The notes under the pieces are model-generated. The model was not told where the DNA came from, made no database searches, and was given only the letters and a program-made list of their open reading frames with translations. Shown here piece by piece: positions 1-13,500 of a DNA stretch of 64,000 nt. This DNA is from Arenicola marina (taxonomy: Eukaryota > Annelida > Polychaeta > Arenicolidae), in NCBI GenBank assembly GCA_964019135.1, contig OZ025263.1, positions 37,426,133-37,490,132 of the forward strand. The letters run 5' to 3'. Each line of letters starts with the position of its first letter. Positions within the stretch are counted from its first letter, which is position 1. The position numbers and the translations under genes are program-made.

Positions 1-3000
1 TTAGGAAGTGAAGCATACTTCTGGTCGCGCCATTGTGCGTAATGTGAATCCCCAAAGAATGTCAAAGCTTTAGGAAGGGAAGCACTTTTCTGGTCGCGCC
101 CTTGTGCGTAATGTGAATCTCTAGAGAATGTCAAGGCTTTAGGAAGGGAAGCACACTTCTGGTCGCGCCCTTGTGCGTAATGTGAACCCCTAAAGAATGT
201 CAAGGCTTTAGGAAGGGAAGCACTCTTCTGGTCGCGCCCTTGTGCGTAATGTGAATCCCTAAAGAATGTCAAGGCTTTAGGAAGGGAAGCACTTTTCTGG
301 TCGCGCCCTTGTGCGTAATGTGAATCCCTGAAGAATGTTAAGGCTTTAGGAAGGGAAGCACTTTTCTGGTCGCGCCCTTGTGCGTAATGTGAATCTCTAG
401 AGAATGTCAAGGCTTTAGGAAGGGAAGCACACTTCTGGTCGCGCCCTTGTGCGTAATGTGAACCCCTAAAGAATGTCAAGGCTTTAGGAAGGGAAGCACT
501 CTTCTGGTCGCGCCCTTGTGCGTAATGTGAATCCCTAAAGAATGTCAAGGCTTTAGGAAGTGAAGCATACTTCTGGTCGCGCCATTGTGCGTAATGTGAA
601 TCCCCAAAGAATGTCAATGCTTTAGGAAGGGAAGCACTTTTCTGGTCGCGCCCTTGTGCGTAATGTGAATCTCTAGAGAATGTCAAGGCTTTAGGAAGGG
701 AAGCACACTTCTGGTCGCGCCCTTGTGCGTAATGTGAACCCCTAAAGAATGTCAAGGCTTTAGGAAGGGAAGCACTCTTCTGGTCGCGCCCTTGTGCGTA
801 ATGTGAATCCCTAAAGAATGTCAAGGCTTTAGGAAGTGAAGCATACTTCTGGTCGCGCCATTGTGCGTAATGTGAATCCCCAAAGAATGTCAAGGCTTTA
901 GGAAGGGAAGCACACTTCTGGTCGCGCCCTTGTGCGTAATGTGAATCCCTGAAGAATGTCAAGGCTTTAGGAAGTGAAGCATACTTCTGGTCGCGCCATT
1001 GTGCGTAATGTGAATCCCCAAAGAATGTCAAGGCTTTAGGAAGGGAAGCACACTTCTGGTCGCGCCCTTGTGCGTAATGTGAATCCCTGAAGAATGTCAA
1101 GGCTTTAGGAAGGGAAGCACTTTTCTGGTCGCGCCCTTGTGCGTAATGTGAATCCCTAGAGAATGTCGAGGCTTTAGGAAGGGAAGCACACTTCTGGTCG
1201 CGCCCTTGTGCGTAATGTGAATCCCTGAAGAATGTCAAGGCTTTAGGAAGGGAAGCACTTTTCTGGTCGCGCCCTTGTGCGTAATGTGAATCCCTAGAGA
1301 ATGTCGAGGCTTTAGGAAGGGAAGCACACTTCTGGTCGCGCCCTTGTGCGTATTGTGAATCCCTAAAGAATGTCAAGGCTTTAGGAAGGGAAGCACTCTT
1401 CTGGTCGCGTCCTTGTGCGTATTGTGAATCCCTAAAGAACGTCAAGGCTTTTGGAAGGGAAGCACACTTCTGGTCGCGCTCTTGTGCGTAATGTGAATCC
1501 CTAAAGAATGTCAAGGCTTTAGGAAGGGAAGCACTCTTCTGGTCGCGCCCTTGTGCGTAATGTGAATCCCTGAAGAATGTCAAGGCTTTAGGAAGGGAAG
1601 CACTTTTCTGGTCGCGCCCTTGTGCGTAATGTGAATCCCTAGAGAATGTCGAGGCTTTAGGAAGGGAAGCACACTTCTGGTCGCGCCCTTGTGCGTAATG
1701 TGAATCCCTGAAGAATGTCAAGGCTTTAGGAAGGGAAGCACTTTTCTGGTCGCGCCCTTGTGCGTAATGTGAATCCCTAGAGAATGTCGAGGCTTTAGGA
1801 AGGGAAGCACACTTCTGGTCGAGCCCTTGTGCGTATTGTGAATCCCTAAAGAATGTCAAGGCTTTAGGAAGGGAAGCACTCTTCTGGTCGCGTCCTTGTG
1901 CGTATTGTGAATCCCTAAAGAACGTCAAGGCTTTTGGAAGGGAAGCACACTTCTGGTCGCGCTCTTGTGCGTAATGTGAATCCCTAAAGAATGTCAAGGC
2001 TTTAGGAAGGGAAGCACTCTTCTGGTCGCGCCCTTGTGCGTAATGTGAATCCCTAAAGAATGTCAAGGCTTTAGGAAGGGAAGCATACTTCTGGTCGCGC
2101 CATTGTGCGTAATGTGAATCCCTACAGAATGTCAAGGCTTTAGGAAGGGAAGCACTCTTCTGGTCGCGCCCTTGTGCGTAATATGAATCCCTAAAGAATG
2201 TCAAGGCTTTAGGAAGAGAAGCAGAATTCTGGTTGTGCCCTTGTGCGAAATGTGAATCCCTAAAGAATGTCAAGGCTTTAGGAAGGGAAGCACTCTTCTG
2301 GTCGCGCCCTTGTGCGTAATGTGAATCCCTAAAGAATGTCAAGGCTTTAGGAAGAGAATCAGAATTCTGGTTGTGCCCTTGTGCGAAATGTGAATCCATA
2401 AAGAATGTCAAGGCTTTAGGAAGGGAAGCACACTTCTGGTCGCGCCATTGTGCGTAATGTGAATCCCTAAAGAATGTCAAGGCTTTAGGAAGGGAAGCAC
2501 TCTTCTGGTCGCGCCCTTGTGCGTAATGTGAATCCCTAAAGAATGTCAAGGCTTTAGGAAGTGAAGCATACTTCTGGTCGCGCCATTGTGCGTAATGTGA
2601 ATCCCCAAAGAATGTCAAGGCTTTAGGAAGGGAAGCACTTTTCTGGTCGCGCCCTTGTGCGTAATGTGAATCTCTAGAGAATGTCAAGGCTTTAGGAAGG
2701 GAAGCACACTTCTGGTCGCGCCCTTGTGCGTAATGTGAACCCCTAAAGAATGTCAAGGCTTTAGGAAGGGAAGCACTCTTCTGGTCGCGCCCTTGTGCGT
2801 AATGTGAATCCCTAAAGAATGTCAAGGCTTTAGGAAGGGAAACACTTTTCTGGTCGCGCCCTTGTGCGTAATGTGAATCCCTGAAGAATGTCAAGGCTTT
2901 AGGAAGGGAAGCACTTTTCTGGTCGCGCCCTTGTGCGTAATGTGAATCTCTAGAGAATGTCAAGGCTTTAGGAAGGGAAGCACACTTCTGGTCGCGCCCT

Positions 3001-4283
3001 TGTGCGTAATGTGAACCCCTAAAGAATGTCAAGGCTTTAGGAAGGGAAGCACTCTTCTGGTCGCGCCCTTGTGCGTAATGTGAATCCCTAAAGAATGTCA
3101 AGGCTTTAGGAAGAGAATCAGAATTCTGGTTGTGCCCTTGTGCGTAATGTGAATCCCTAAAGAATGTCAAGGCTTTAGGGAGGGAAGCATACTTCTGGTT
3201 GCGCCATTGTGCGTAATGTGAATCCCTAAGGAATGTCAAGGCTTTAGGAAGGGAAGCACTCTTCTGGTCGCGCCCTTGTGCGTAATGTGAATCCATAAAG
3301 AATGTCAAGGCTTTAGGAAGGGAAGCACTCTTCTGGTCTCGTCCTTGTGCGTATTGTGAATCCCTAAAGAATGTCAAGGCTTTTGGAAGGGAAGCACACT
3401 TCTGGTCGCGCTCTTGTGCATAATGTGAATCCCTAAAGAATGTCAAGGCTTTAGGAAGGGAAGCACTCTTCTGGTCGCGCTCTTGTGCGTAATGTGAATC
3501 CCTCAAGAATGTCAAGGCTTTAGGAAGGGAAGCATACTTCTGGTCGCGCCATTGTGCGTAATGTGAATCCCTACAGAATGTCAAGGCTTTAGGAAGGGAA
3601 GCACTCTTCTGGTCGCGCCCTTGTGCGTAATGTGAATCCCTAAAGAATGCCAAGGCTTTAGGAAGGGAAGCACTCTTCTGGTCGCGCCCTTGTGCGTAAT
3701 GTGAATCCCTAAAGAATGTCAAGGCTTTAGGAAGAGAATCAGAATTCTGGTTGTGCCCTTGTGCGAAATGTGAATCCATAAAAAATGTCAAGGCTTTAGG
3801 AAGGGAAGCACACTTCTGGTCGCGCCCTTGTGTGTAATGTGAATCCCTAAAGAATGTCAAGGCTTTAGGAAGGGAAGCACTCTTCTGGTCGCGCCCTTGT
3901 GCGTAATGTGAATCCCTAAATAATGTCAAGGCTTTAGGAAGGGAAGCACACTTCTGGTCGCGCCCTTGTGCGTAATGTGAATCCCTAAAGAATGTCAAGG
4001 CTTTAGGAAGGGAAGCACACTTCTGGTCGCGCCCTTGTGCGTAATGTGAACCCCTAAAGAATGTCAAGGCTTTAGGAAGGGAAGCACTCTTCTGGTCGCG
4101 CCCTTGTGCGTAATGTGAATCCCTAAAGAATGTCAAGGCTTTAGGAAGTGAAGCATACTTCTGGTCGCACCATTGTGCGTAATGTGAATCCCCAAAGAAT
4201 GTCAAGGCTTTTGGAAGGGACGCACTCTTCTGGTCGCGCCCTTGTGCGTAATGTGAATCCCTAAAGAATGTCGGGGCTTTAGG
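1..4283. repeat. 69-bp minisatellite (intron before e1)
   Basis: About 62 copies of a 69-bp unit, running in from the left edge. The unit contains ttctggtcgcgcccttgtgc and ends gtcaaggctttag before gaag. Variants (tctctagag, ccccaaag, the gaattctggttg type) recur in ordered sets, showing higher-order copying. The last units before 4283 are more diverged. No open frame of interest. Intronic on the basis of e1 downstream; the upstream exon is outside the window. Confidence 0.97.
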
Positions 4284-4492
4284 AGGTGATGCTTCCCCGC
4301 AGGATTGGCGTAAACAAGCTAAGCCAATGACTGCGGCTTGTGTAATTGGTACATACGTGGGTCATCCTTATCGCAATGATTCAATGTTAGTAAAGCCCGT
4401 TAGCTATTACTCTTGTCTCGGTTTGAAGAAATGCTTTTACTTTAGTTATGAAATGAAAATTGTGTGAAAACCATGTTTATTTTGTGCTGCAG
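4284..4492 (+). other. Unique 3' end of the intron before e1
   Basis: About 209 bp of non-repetitive, A/T-richer sequence between the 69-bp array and e1, ending in the acceptor tgtgctgcag. No gene or RNA seen. Confidence 0.8.
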
Positions 4493-4594
4493 GACTGGGA
4501 GAATAGACAAGAGGAAGATCGCCTTCTAATTGAGAGAATCTTGATACTGGTGCGGAATATCCTCCATGTTCCCCCAAACCCAGTGAACGAACAG
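4493..4594 (+). CDS. TIMELESS: TIMELESS exon e1
   Basis: 34 codons in phase 0, starting with GAC TGG after the acceptor tgtgctgcag and ending at CAG before donor gtaacc. The motif [10 protein letters not shown] followed by LVRNILHVP is a hallmark of the TIMELESS N-terminal helical domain. Read-through into intron 1 meets TAA in the first 51-bp repeat unit. Confidence 0.96.
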
Positions 4595-7500
4595 GTAACC
4601 CGTGGTTTTCTTTGGGTAACATTCGACATGTCAGTTCTTATGATTTACGCATTAATACACCAGTAAAGAGAAAGGGACGCCACGAGGTCGCCGAGCTGGT
4701 GGTTAGGCCGCCAGTAAAGAGAAAGGGACGCCACGAGGTCGCCGAGCTGGTGGTTAGGCCGCCAGTAAAGAGAAAGGGACGCCACGAGGTCGCCGAGCTG
4801 GTGGTTAGGCCGCCAGTAATGAGTGAGGGACACTACGAGGTCGCCGAGCTGGTGGTTAGGCCGCTAGTAATGAGTGAGGGACACCACGAGGTCGCCGAGC
4901 TGGTGGTTAGGCCGCCAGTAATGAGTGAGGGACACCACGAGGTCGCCGAGCTGGTGGTTAGGCCGCTAGTAATGAGTGAGGGACACCACGAGGTCGCCGA
5001 GCTGGTGGTTAGGCCGCCAGTAATGAGTGAGGGACACCACGAGGTCGCCGAGCTGGTGGTTAGGCCGCCAGTAATGAGTGAGGGACACCACGAGGTCGCC
5101 GAGCTGGTGGTTAGGCCGCCAGTAATGAGTGAGGGACACCACGAGGTCGCCGAGCTGGTGGTTAGGCCGCTAGTAATGAGTGAGGGACACCACGAGGTCG
5201 CCGAGCTGGTGGTTAGGCCGCCAGTAAAGAGAAAGGGACGCCACGAGGTCGCCGAGCTGGTGGTTAGGCCGCCAGTAATGAGTGAGGGACACCACGAGGT
5301 CGCGGAGCTGGTGGTTAGGCCGCTAGTAATGAGTGAGGGACACCACGAGGTCGCCGAGCTGGTGGTTAGGCCGCCAGTAATGAGTGAGGGACACCACGAG
5401 GTCGCCGAGCTGGTGGTTAGGCCGCTAGTAATGAGTGAGGGACACCACGAGGTCGCCGAGCTGGTGGTTAGGCCGCCAGTAATGAGTGAGGGACACCACG
5501 AGGTCGCCGAGCTGGTGGTTAGGCCGCCAGTAATGAGTGAGGGACACCACGAGGTCGCCGAGCTGGTGGTTAGGCCGCCAGTAATGAGTGAGGGACACCA
5601 CGAGGTCGCCGAGCTGGTGGTTAGGCCGCTAGTAATGAGTGAGGGACACCACGAGGTCGCCGAGCTGGTGGTTAGGCCGCCAGTAATGAGTGAGGGACAC
5701 CACGAGGTCGCCGAGCTGGTGGTTAGGCCGCCAGTAATGAGTGAGGGACACCACGAGGTCGCCGAGCTGGTGGTTAGGCCGCCAGTAATGAGTGAGGGAC
5801 ACCACGAGGTCGCCGAGCTGGTGGTTAGGCCGCCAGTAATGAGTGAGGGACACCAAGAGGTGGCCGAGCTGGTGGTTAGGCCGCCAGTAATGAGTGAGGG
5901 ACACCACGAGGCTGGTGGTTAGGCCGCTACTAATGAGTGAGGGACACCACGAGGTCGCCGAGCTGGTGGTTAGGCCGCCAGTAATGAGTGAGGGACACCA
6001 CGAGGTCGCCGAGCTGGTGGTTAGGCCGCTAGTAATGAGTGAGGGACACCACGAGGTCGCCGAGCTGGTGGTTAGGCCGCTAGTAATGAGTGAGGGACCC
6101 CACGAGGTCGCCGAGCTGGTGGTTTGGCCGCCAGTAATGAGTGAGGGACACCACGAGGTCGCCGTGCTGGTAGTTAGGCCGCTAGTAATGAGTGAGGGAC
6201 GCCACGAGGTCGTCGAGCTGGTGGTTAGGCCGCTAGTAATGGATGAGGGACACCACGAGGTCGCCGAGCTGGTGGTTAGGCCGCTAGTAATGAGTGAGGG
6301 TCACCACGAGATCGCCGAGCTGGTGATTAGGCCGCTAGTAATGAGTGAGGGACACCACGAGGTCGCCGAGCTGGTGGTTAGGCCGCTAGTAATGAGTGAG
6401 GAACACCACGAGGTCGCCGAGCTGGTGGTTAGGCCTCTAGTAATGAGTGAGGGACACCACGAGGTCGCCGAGCTGGTGGTTAGGCCGCCAGTAATGAGAA
6501 AGGGACGCCACGAGGTCGCCGAGCTGGTGGTTAGGCCGCCAGTAATGAGTGAGGGACACCACGAGGTCGCCGAGCTGGTGGTTAGGCCGCTAGTAATGAG
6601 TGAGGGACACCACGAGGTCGCCGAGCTGGTGGTTAGGCCACCAGTGATGAGTGAGGGACACCCCGAGGTCGCCGAGCTGGTGGTTAGGCCGCTAGTAATG
6701 AGTGAGGGACACCACGAGGTCGCCGAGCTGGTGGTTAGGCCGCCAGTAATGAGTGAGGGACACCACGAGGTCGCCGAGCTGGTGATTAGGCCGCCAGTAA
6801 TGAGTGAGGGACACCACGAGGTCGCCGAGCTGGTGGTTAGGCCGCCAGTAATGAGTGAGGGACACCACGAGGTCGCCGAGCTGGTGGTTAGGCCGCCAGT
6901 AATGAGTGAGGGACACCACGAGGTCGCCGAGCTGGTGGTTAGGCCGCTAGTAATGAGTGAGGGACACCACGAGGTCGCCGAGCTGGTGGTTAGGCCGCCA
7001 CTATTGAGTGAGGGACACCACGAGGTCGCCGAGCTGGTGGTTAGGCCGCCAGTAATGAGTGAGGGACACCACGAGGTCGCCGAGCTGGTGGTTAGGCCGC
7101 CAGTAATGAGTGAGGGACACCACGAGGTCGCCGAGCTGGTGGTTAGGCCGCTAGTAATGAGTGAGAGACCCCACGAGGTCGCCGAGCTGGTGGTTTGGCC
7201 GCCAGTAATGAGTGAGGGACACCACGAGGTCGCCGTGCTGGTAGTTAGGCCGCTAGTAATGAGTGAGGGACGCCACGAGGTCGCCGAGCTGGTGGTTAGG
7301 CCGCTAGTAATGAGTGAGGGACACCACGAGGTCGCCGAGCTGGTGGTTAGGCCGCTAGTAATGAGTGAGGGACACCACGAGGTCGCCGAGCTGGTGGTTA
7401 GGCCGCTAGTAATGAGTGAGGGACACCACGAGGTCGCCGAGCTGGTGATTAGGCCGCTAGTAATGAGTGAGGGACACCACGAGGTCGCCGAGCTGGTGGT

Positions 7501-10500
7501 TAGGCCGCTAGTAATGAGTGAGGAACACCACGAGGTCGCCGAGCTGGTGATTAGGCCGCTAGTAATGAGTGAGGGACACCACGAGGTCGCCGAGCTGGTG
7601 GTTAGGCCGCTAGTAATGAGTGAGGAACACCACGAGGTCGCCGAGCTGGTGATTAGGCCGCTAGTAATGAGTGAGGGACACCACGAGGTCGCCGAGCTGG
7701 TGGTTAGGCCGCTAGTAATGAGTGAGGAACACCACGAGGTCGCCGAGCTGGTGATTAGGCCGCTAGTAATGAGTGAGGGACACCACGAGGTCGCCGAGCT
7801 GGTGGTTAGGCCGCTAGTAATGAGTGAGGGACACCACGAGGTCGCCGATCTGGTGATTAGGCCGCTAGTAATGAGTGAGGGACACCACGAGGTCACCGAG
7901 CTGGTGGTTAGGCCGCCAGTAATGAGTGAGGGACACCACGAGGTCGCCGAGCTGGTGGTTAGGCCGCCAGTAATGAGTGAGGGACACCACGAGGTCGCCG
8001 AGCTGGTGGTTAGGCCGCTAGTAATGAGTGAGGGACACCACGAGGTCGCCGAGCTGGTGGTTAGGCCGCTAGTAATGAGTGAGGGACACCACGAGGTCGC
8101 CGTGCTGGTAGTTAGGCCGCTAGTAATGAGTGAGGGACACCACGAGGTCGCCGAGCTGGTGGTTAGGCCGCTAGTAATGAGTGAGGGACACCACGAGGTC
8201 GCCGTGCTGGTAGTTAGGCCGCTAGTAATGAATGAGGGACACCACGAGGTCGCCGAGCTGGTGGTTAGGCCGCTAGTAATGAGTGAGGGACGCCACGAGG
8301 TCGCCGAGCTGGTGGTTAGGCCGCTAGTAATGAGTGAGGGACACCACGAGGTCGCCATGCTGGTAGTTAGGCCGCTAGTAATGAGTGAGGGACACCACGA
8401 GGTCGCCGAGCTGGTGGTTTGGCCGCTAGTAATGAGTGAGGGACACCACGAGGTCGCCGAGCTGGTGGTTAGGCCGCTAGTAATGAGTGAGGGACACCAC
8501 GAGGTCGCCGAGCTGGTGGTTAGGCCGCTAGTAATGAGTGAGGGACACCACGAGGTCGCCGAGCTGGTGGTTAGGCCGCTAGTAATGAGTGAGGGACACC
8601 ACGAGGTCGCCGAGCTGGTGGTTAGGCCGCTAGTAATGAGTGAGGGACACCACGAGGTCGCCGAGCTGGTGATTAGGCCGCTAGTAATGAGTGAGGGACA
8701 CCACGAGGTCACCGAGCTGGTGGTTAGGCCGCCAGTAAGAGTGAGGGACACCACGAGGTCGCCGAGCTGGTGGTTAGGCCGCTAGTAATGAGTGAGGGAC
8801 ACCACGAGGTCGCCGAGCTGGTGGTTAGGCCGCTAGTAATGAGTGAGGGACACCACGAGGTCGCCGAGCTGGTGGTTAGGCCGCTAGTAATGAGTGAGGG
8901 ACACCACGAGGTCGCCGAGCTGGTGGTTTGGCCGCTAGTAATGAGTGAGGGACGCCACGAGGTCACCGAGCTGGTGGTTAGGCCGCTAGTAATGAGTGAG
9001 GGACACCACGAGGTCGCCGAGCTGGTGGTTAGGCCGCTAGTAATGAGTGAGGGACACCACAAGGTCGCCGAGCTGGTAGTTAGGCCGCTAGTAATGAGTG
9101 AGGGACACCACGAGGTCGCCGAGCTGGTGGTTAGGCCACCAGTGATGAGTGAGGGACACCCCGAGGTCGCCGAGCTGGTGGTTAGGCCGCTAGTAATGAG
9201 TGAGGGACACCACGAGGTCGCCGAGCTGGTGGTTAGGCCGCTAGTAATGAGTGAGGGACACCACGAGGTCGCCGAGCTGGTGGTTAGGCCACCAGTGATG
9301 AGTGAGGGACACCCCGAGGTCGCCGAGCTGGTGGTTAGGCCGCTAGTAATGAGTGAGGGACAGCACGAGGTCGCCGAGCTGGTGGTTAGGCCGCTAGTAA
9401 TGAGTGAGGGACACCACGAGGTCGCCGAGCTGGTGGTTAGGCCGCCAGTAATGAGTGAGGGACACCACGAGGTCGCCGAGCTGGTGGTTAGGCCGCTAGT
9501 AATGAGTGAGGGACACCACGAGGTCGCCGAGCTGGTGGTTAGGCCGCCAGTATTGAGTGAGGGACACCACGAGGTCGCCGAGCTGGTGGTTAGGCCGCCA
9601 GTAATGAGTGAGGGACACCACGAGGTCGCCGAGCTGGTGGTTAGGCCGCCAGTAATGAGTGAGGGACACCACGAGGTCGCCGAGCTGGTGGTTAGGCCGC
9701 TAGTAATGAGTGAGAGACCCCACGAGGTCGCCGAGCTGGTGGTTTGGCCGCCAGTAATGAGTGAGGGACACCACGAGGTCGCCGAGCTGGTGGTTAGGCC
9801 GCTAGTAATGAGTGAGGGACACCACGAGGTCGCCGTGCTGGTAGTTAGGCCGCTAGTAATGAGTGAGGGACACCACGAGGTCGCCGAGCTGGTGGTTAGG
9901 CCGCTAGTAATGAGTGAGGGACACCACGAGGTCGCCGAGCTGGTGGTTAGGCCGCTAGTAATGAGTGAGGGACACCACGAGGTCGCCGAGCTGGTGGTTA
10001 GGCCGCTAGTAATGAGTGAGGGACACCACGAGGTCGCCGAGCTGGTGGTTAGGCCGCTAGTAATGAGTGAGGGACACCACGAGGTCACCGAGCTGGTGGT
10101 TAGGCCGCCAGTAATGAGTGAGGGACACCACGAGGTCGCCGAGCTGGTGGTTAGGCCGCTAGTAATGAGTGAGGGACACCACGAGGTCGCCGAGCTGGTG
10201 GTTTGGCCGCTAGTAATGAGTGAGGGACGCCACGAGGTCACCGAGCTGGTGGTTAGGCCGCTAGTAATGAGTGAGGGACACCACGAGGTCGCCGAGCTGG
10301 TGGTTAGGCCGCTAGTAATGAGTGAGGGACACCACGAGGTCGCCGAGCTGGTGGTTAGGCCGCTAGTAATGAGTGAGGGACACCACGAGGTCGCCGAGCT
10401 GGTGGTTAGGCCGCTAGTAATGAGTGAGGGACACCACGAGGTCGCCGAGCTGGTGGTTAGGCCGCTAGTAATGAGTGAGGGACACCACGAGGTCGCCGAG

Positions 10501-13500
10501 CTGGTGGTTAGGCCGCTAGTCGACCGCCGTGTGTGCCCACGCCTACTGTGGGACCGGGCCACACGGCATTGTTAAGACCTGTAACAGCAAGTGTAACACA
10601 TGTGTCGCATTGGCCTCACCTTGAAGTGTAACTAACCTACAGTTTCTTGATTATAGTGTTTATTTTGATATTTTAACTTCAGAGAACGGATGACGACGCG
10701 AGTGTGCATGACCAAGTATTATGGTAAGTGGCACTGATTGACCTCCTCAAGGCCATGGCAGTTCATCACATAATGTGGTCGGGGCACTGATTGGCCTCAA
10801 CCATGGCAGTTCTCATGCTATGGTAAGTGGCACTGAGTGGCCTCCTCACGGCCATGGCAGTTCATCACATAATGTGGTCGGGGCACTGATTGGCCTCAAC
10901 CATGGCAGTTCTCATGCTATGGTAAGTGGCACTGAGTGGCCTCCTCACGGCTATCTCACAGCTGTCTCGTCACTGCTATGTGACACTTGTACAACGTCAC
11001 TCAGATTAAGGCAGTTGTTTCAGGTGACATTGGTGACAATGAAGTAATTTTCAGTAACCATTTACTGAATATTACTGAATGACGGCATATAAATTACCGA
11101 AATAGGATTGAAACATCTGAATCGATGTGTCATTTTCAATTGATATGTTATATCCTTTTATTTCAACTGGTGGGGTTTACTAAATTAGAAGAACAAAATG
11201 TGTTTCGCACATTATACCATTGTTAAAGTCCAGGGGCCGTATTCATAATCCCCTCGTAAGTTCGGGGCGAAAAGTACGTTTTCGTCTTAGCCTCACCAGC
11301 TCGTTGTGGTGGAGCTCATGATTCAGAAATCGTCTTCAATATAATTTTAGCGCTCTCTTAATTCAGAAAATTCATTTTTTGGGTGACTACTTATGTATTT
11401 GGAACTTCCACTTAGCGCTCGTGGCGTAGCCTTAGTGGCAATTATGAAGACCAGGTGTTTTACCTTTCGTTCGTATATTGCCGATTGCTGATTGTGATGG
11501 TTTGTCCCAGGGCCCTACACACCAGTGGGATGGAAGACCTCCTCCTGTATCTGGCCAGCGCAGAGGATGAGACTCAATTCGCCTTCCATATCCTGGAAAT
11601 CGTGTCTTTGATGTTCAGGGAACAGGTAACCTTATAGACGCATTCAAACCAATGATTTCTACGGGTAAAGCGAGTGACAATGTTGCTGCTTAATTGATGA
11701 AATAATATAAAGCGGTACTGGCCGCTGACTGGCCTCTGCCTTACAGGAGTAGTGATGATAGCACTGGCCGCTGACTGGCCTCTGCCTTACAGGAGTAGTG
11801 ATGATAGCCCTGGCCGCTGACTGGCCTCTGCCTTACAGGAGTAGTGATGATAGCACTGGCCGCTGACTGGCCTCTGCCTTACAGGAGTAGTGATGATAGC
11901 ACTGGCCGCTGACTGGCCTCTGCCTTACAGGAGTAGTGATGATAGCACTGGCCGCTGACTGGCCTCTGCCTTACAGGAGTAGTGATGATAGCACTGGCCG
12001 CTGACTGGCCTCTGCCTTACAGGAGTAGTGATGATAGCACTGGCCGCTGACTGGCCTCTGCCTTACAGGAGTAGTAATGATAGCACTTGCCGCTGACTGG
12101 CCTCTGCCTTACAGGAGTAGTGATGATAGCACTGGCCGCTGACTGGCCTCTGCCTTACAGGAGTAGTGATGATAGCACTGGCCGCTGACTGGCCTCTGCC
12201 TTACAGGAGTAGTGATGATAGCACTGGCCGCTGACTGGCCTCTGCCTTACAGGAGTAGTGATGATAGCACTGGCCGCTGACTGGCCTCTGCCTTACAGGA
12301 GTAGTGATGATAGCACTGGCCGCTGACTGGCCTCTGCCTTACAGGAGTAGTGATGATAGCACTGGCCGCTGACTGGCCTCTGCCTTACAGGAGTAGTGAT
12401 GATAGCACTGGCCGCTGACTGGCCTCTGCCTTACAGGAGTAGTGATGATAGCACTGGCCGCTGACTGGCCTCTGCCTTACAGGAGTAGTGATGATAGCAC
12501 TGGCCGCTGACTGGCCTCTGCCTTACAGGAGTAGTGATGATAGCACTGGCCGCTGACTGGCCTCTGCCTTACAGGAGTAGTGATGATAGCACTGGCCGCT
12601 GACTGGCCTCTGCCTTACAGGAGTAGTGATGATAGCCCTGGCCGCTGACTGGCCTCTGCCTTACAGGAGTAGTGGCGATAGCCCTGGCCGCTGACTGGCC
12701 TCTGCCTTACAGGAGTAGTGATGATAGCACTGGCCGCTGACTGGTCTCTGCCTTACAGGAGTAGTGATGATAGCACTGGCCGCTGACTGGCCTCTGCCTT
12801 ACAGGAGTAGTGATGATAGCACTGGCCGCTGACTGGCCTCTGCCTTACAGGAGTAGCGATGATAGCACTGGCCGCTGACTGGTCTCTGCCTTACAGGAGT
12901 AGTGATGATAGCACTGGCCGCTGACTGGTCTCTGCCTTACAGGAGTAGTGATGATAGCACTGGCCGCTGACTGGCCTCTGCCTTACAGGAGTAGTGATGA
13001 TAGCACTGGCCACTGACTGGCCTCTGCCTTACTGGAGTAGTGATGATAGCACTGGCCGCTGACTGGCCTCTGCCTTACAGGAGTAGTGATGATAGCACTG
13101 GCCGCTGACTGGCCTCTGCCTTACAGGAGTAGTGATGATAGCACTGGCCGCTGACTGGCCTCTGCCTTACAGGAGTAGTGATGATAGCACTAGCCGCTGA
13201 CTGGCCTCTGCCTTACAGGAGTAGTGATGATAGCACTGGCCGCTGACTGGCCTCTGCCTTACAGGAGTAGTGATGATAGCACTGGCCGCTGACTGGCCTC
13301 TGCCTTACAGGAGTAGTGATGATAGCACTAGCCGCTGACTGGCCTCTGCCTTACAGGAGTAGTGATGATAGCACTGGCCGCTGACTGGCCTCTGCCTTAC
13401 AGGAGTAGTGATGATAGCACTGGCCGCTGACTGGCCTCTGCCTTACAGGAGTAGCGATGATAGCACTGGCCGCTGACTGGCCTCTGCCTTACAGGAGTAG

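Noticed and set aside
4612-10575. Repetitive 17-residue 'proteins' on both strands (up to 963 codons)
   Set aside because: The unit is 51 bp and free of stops in more than one frame on both strands; the region lies between two good TIMELESS exons, so it is intron.
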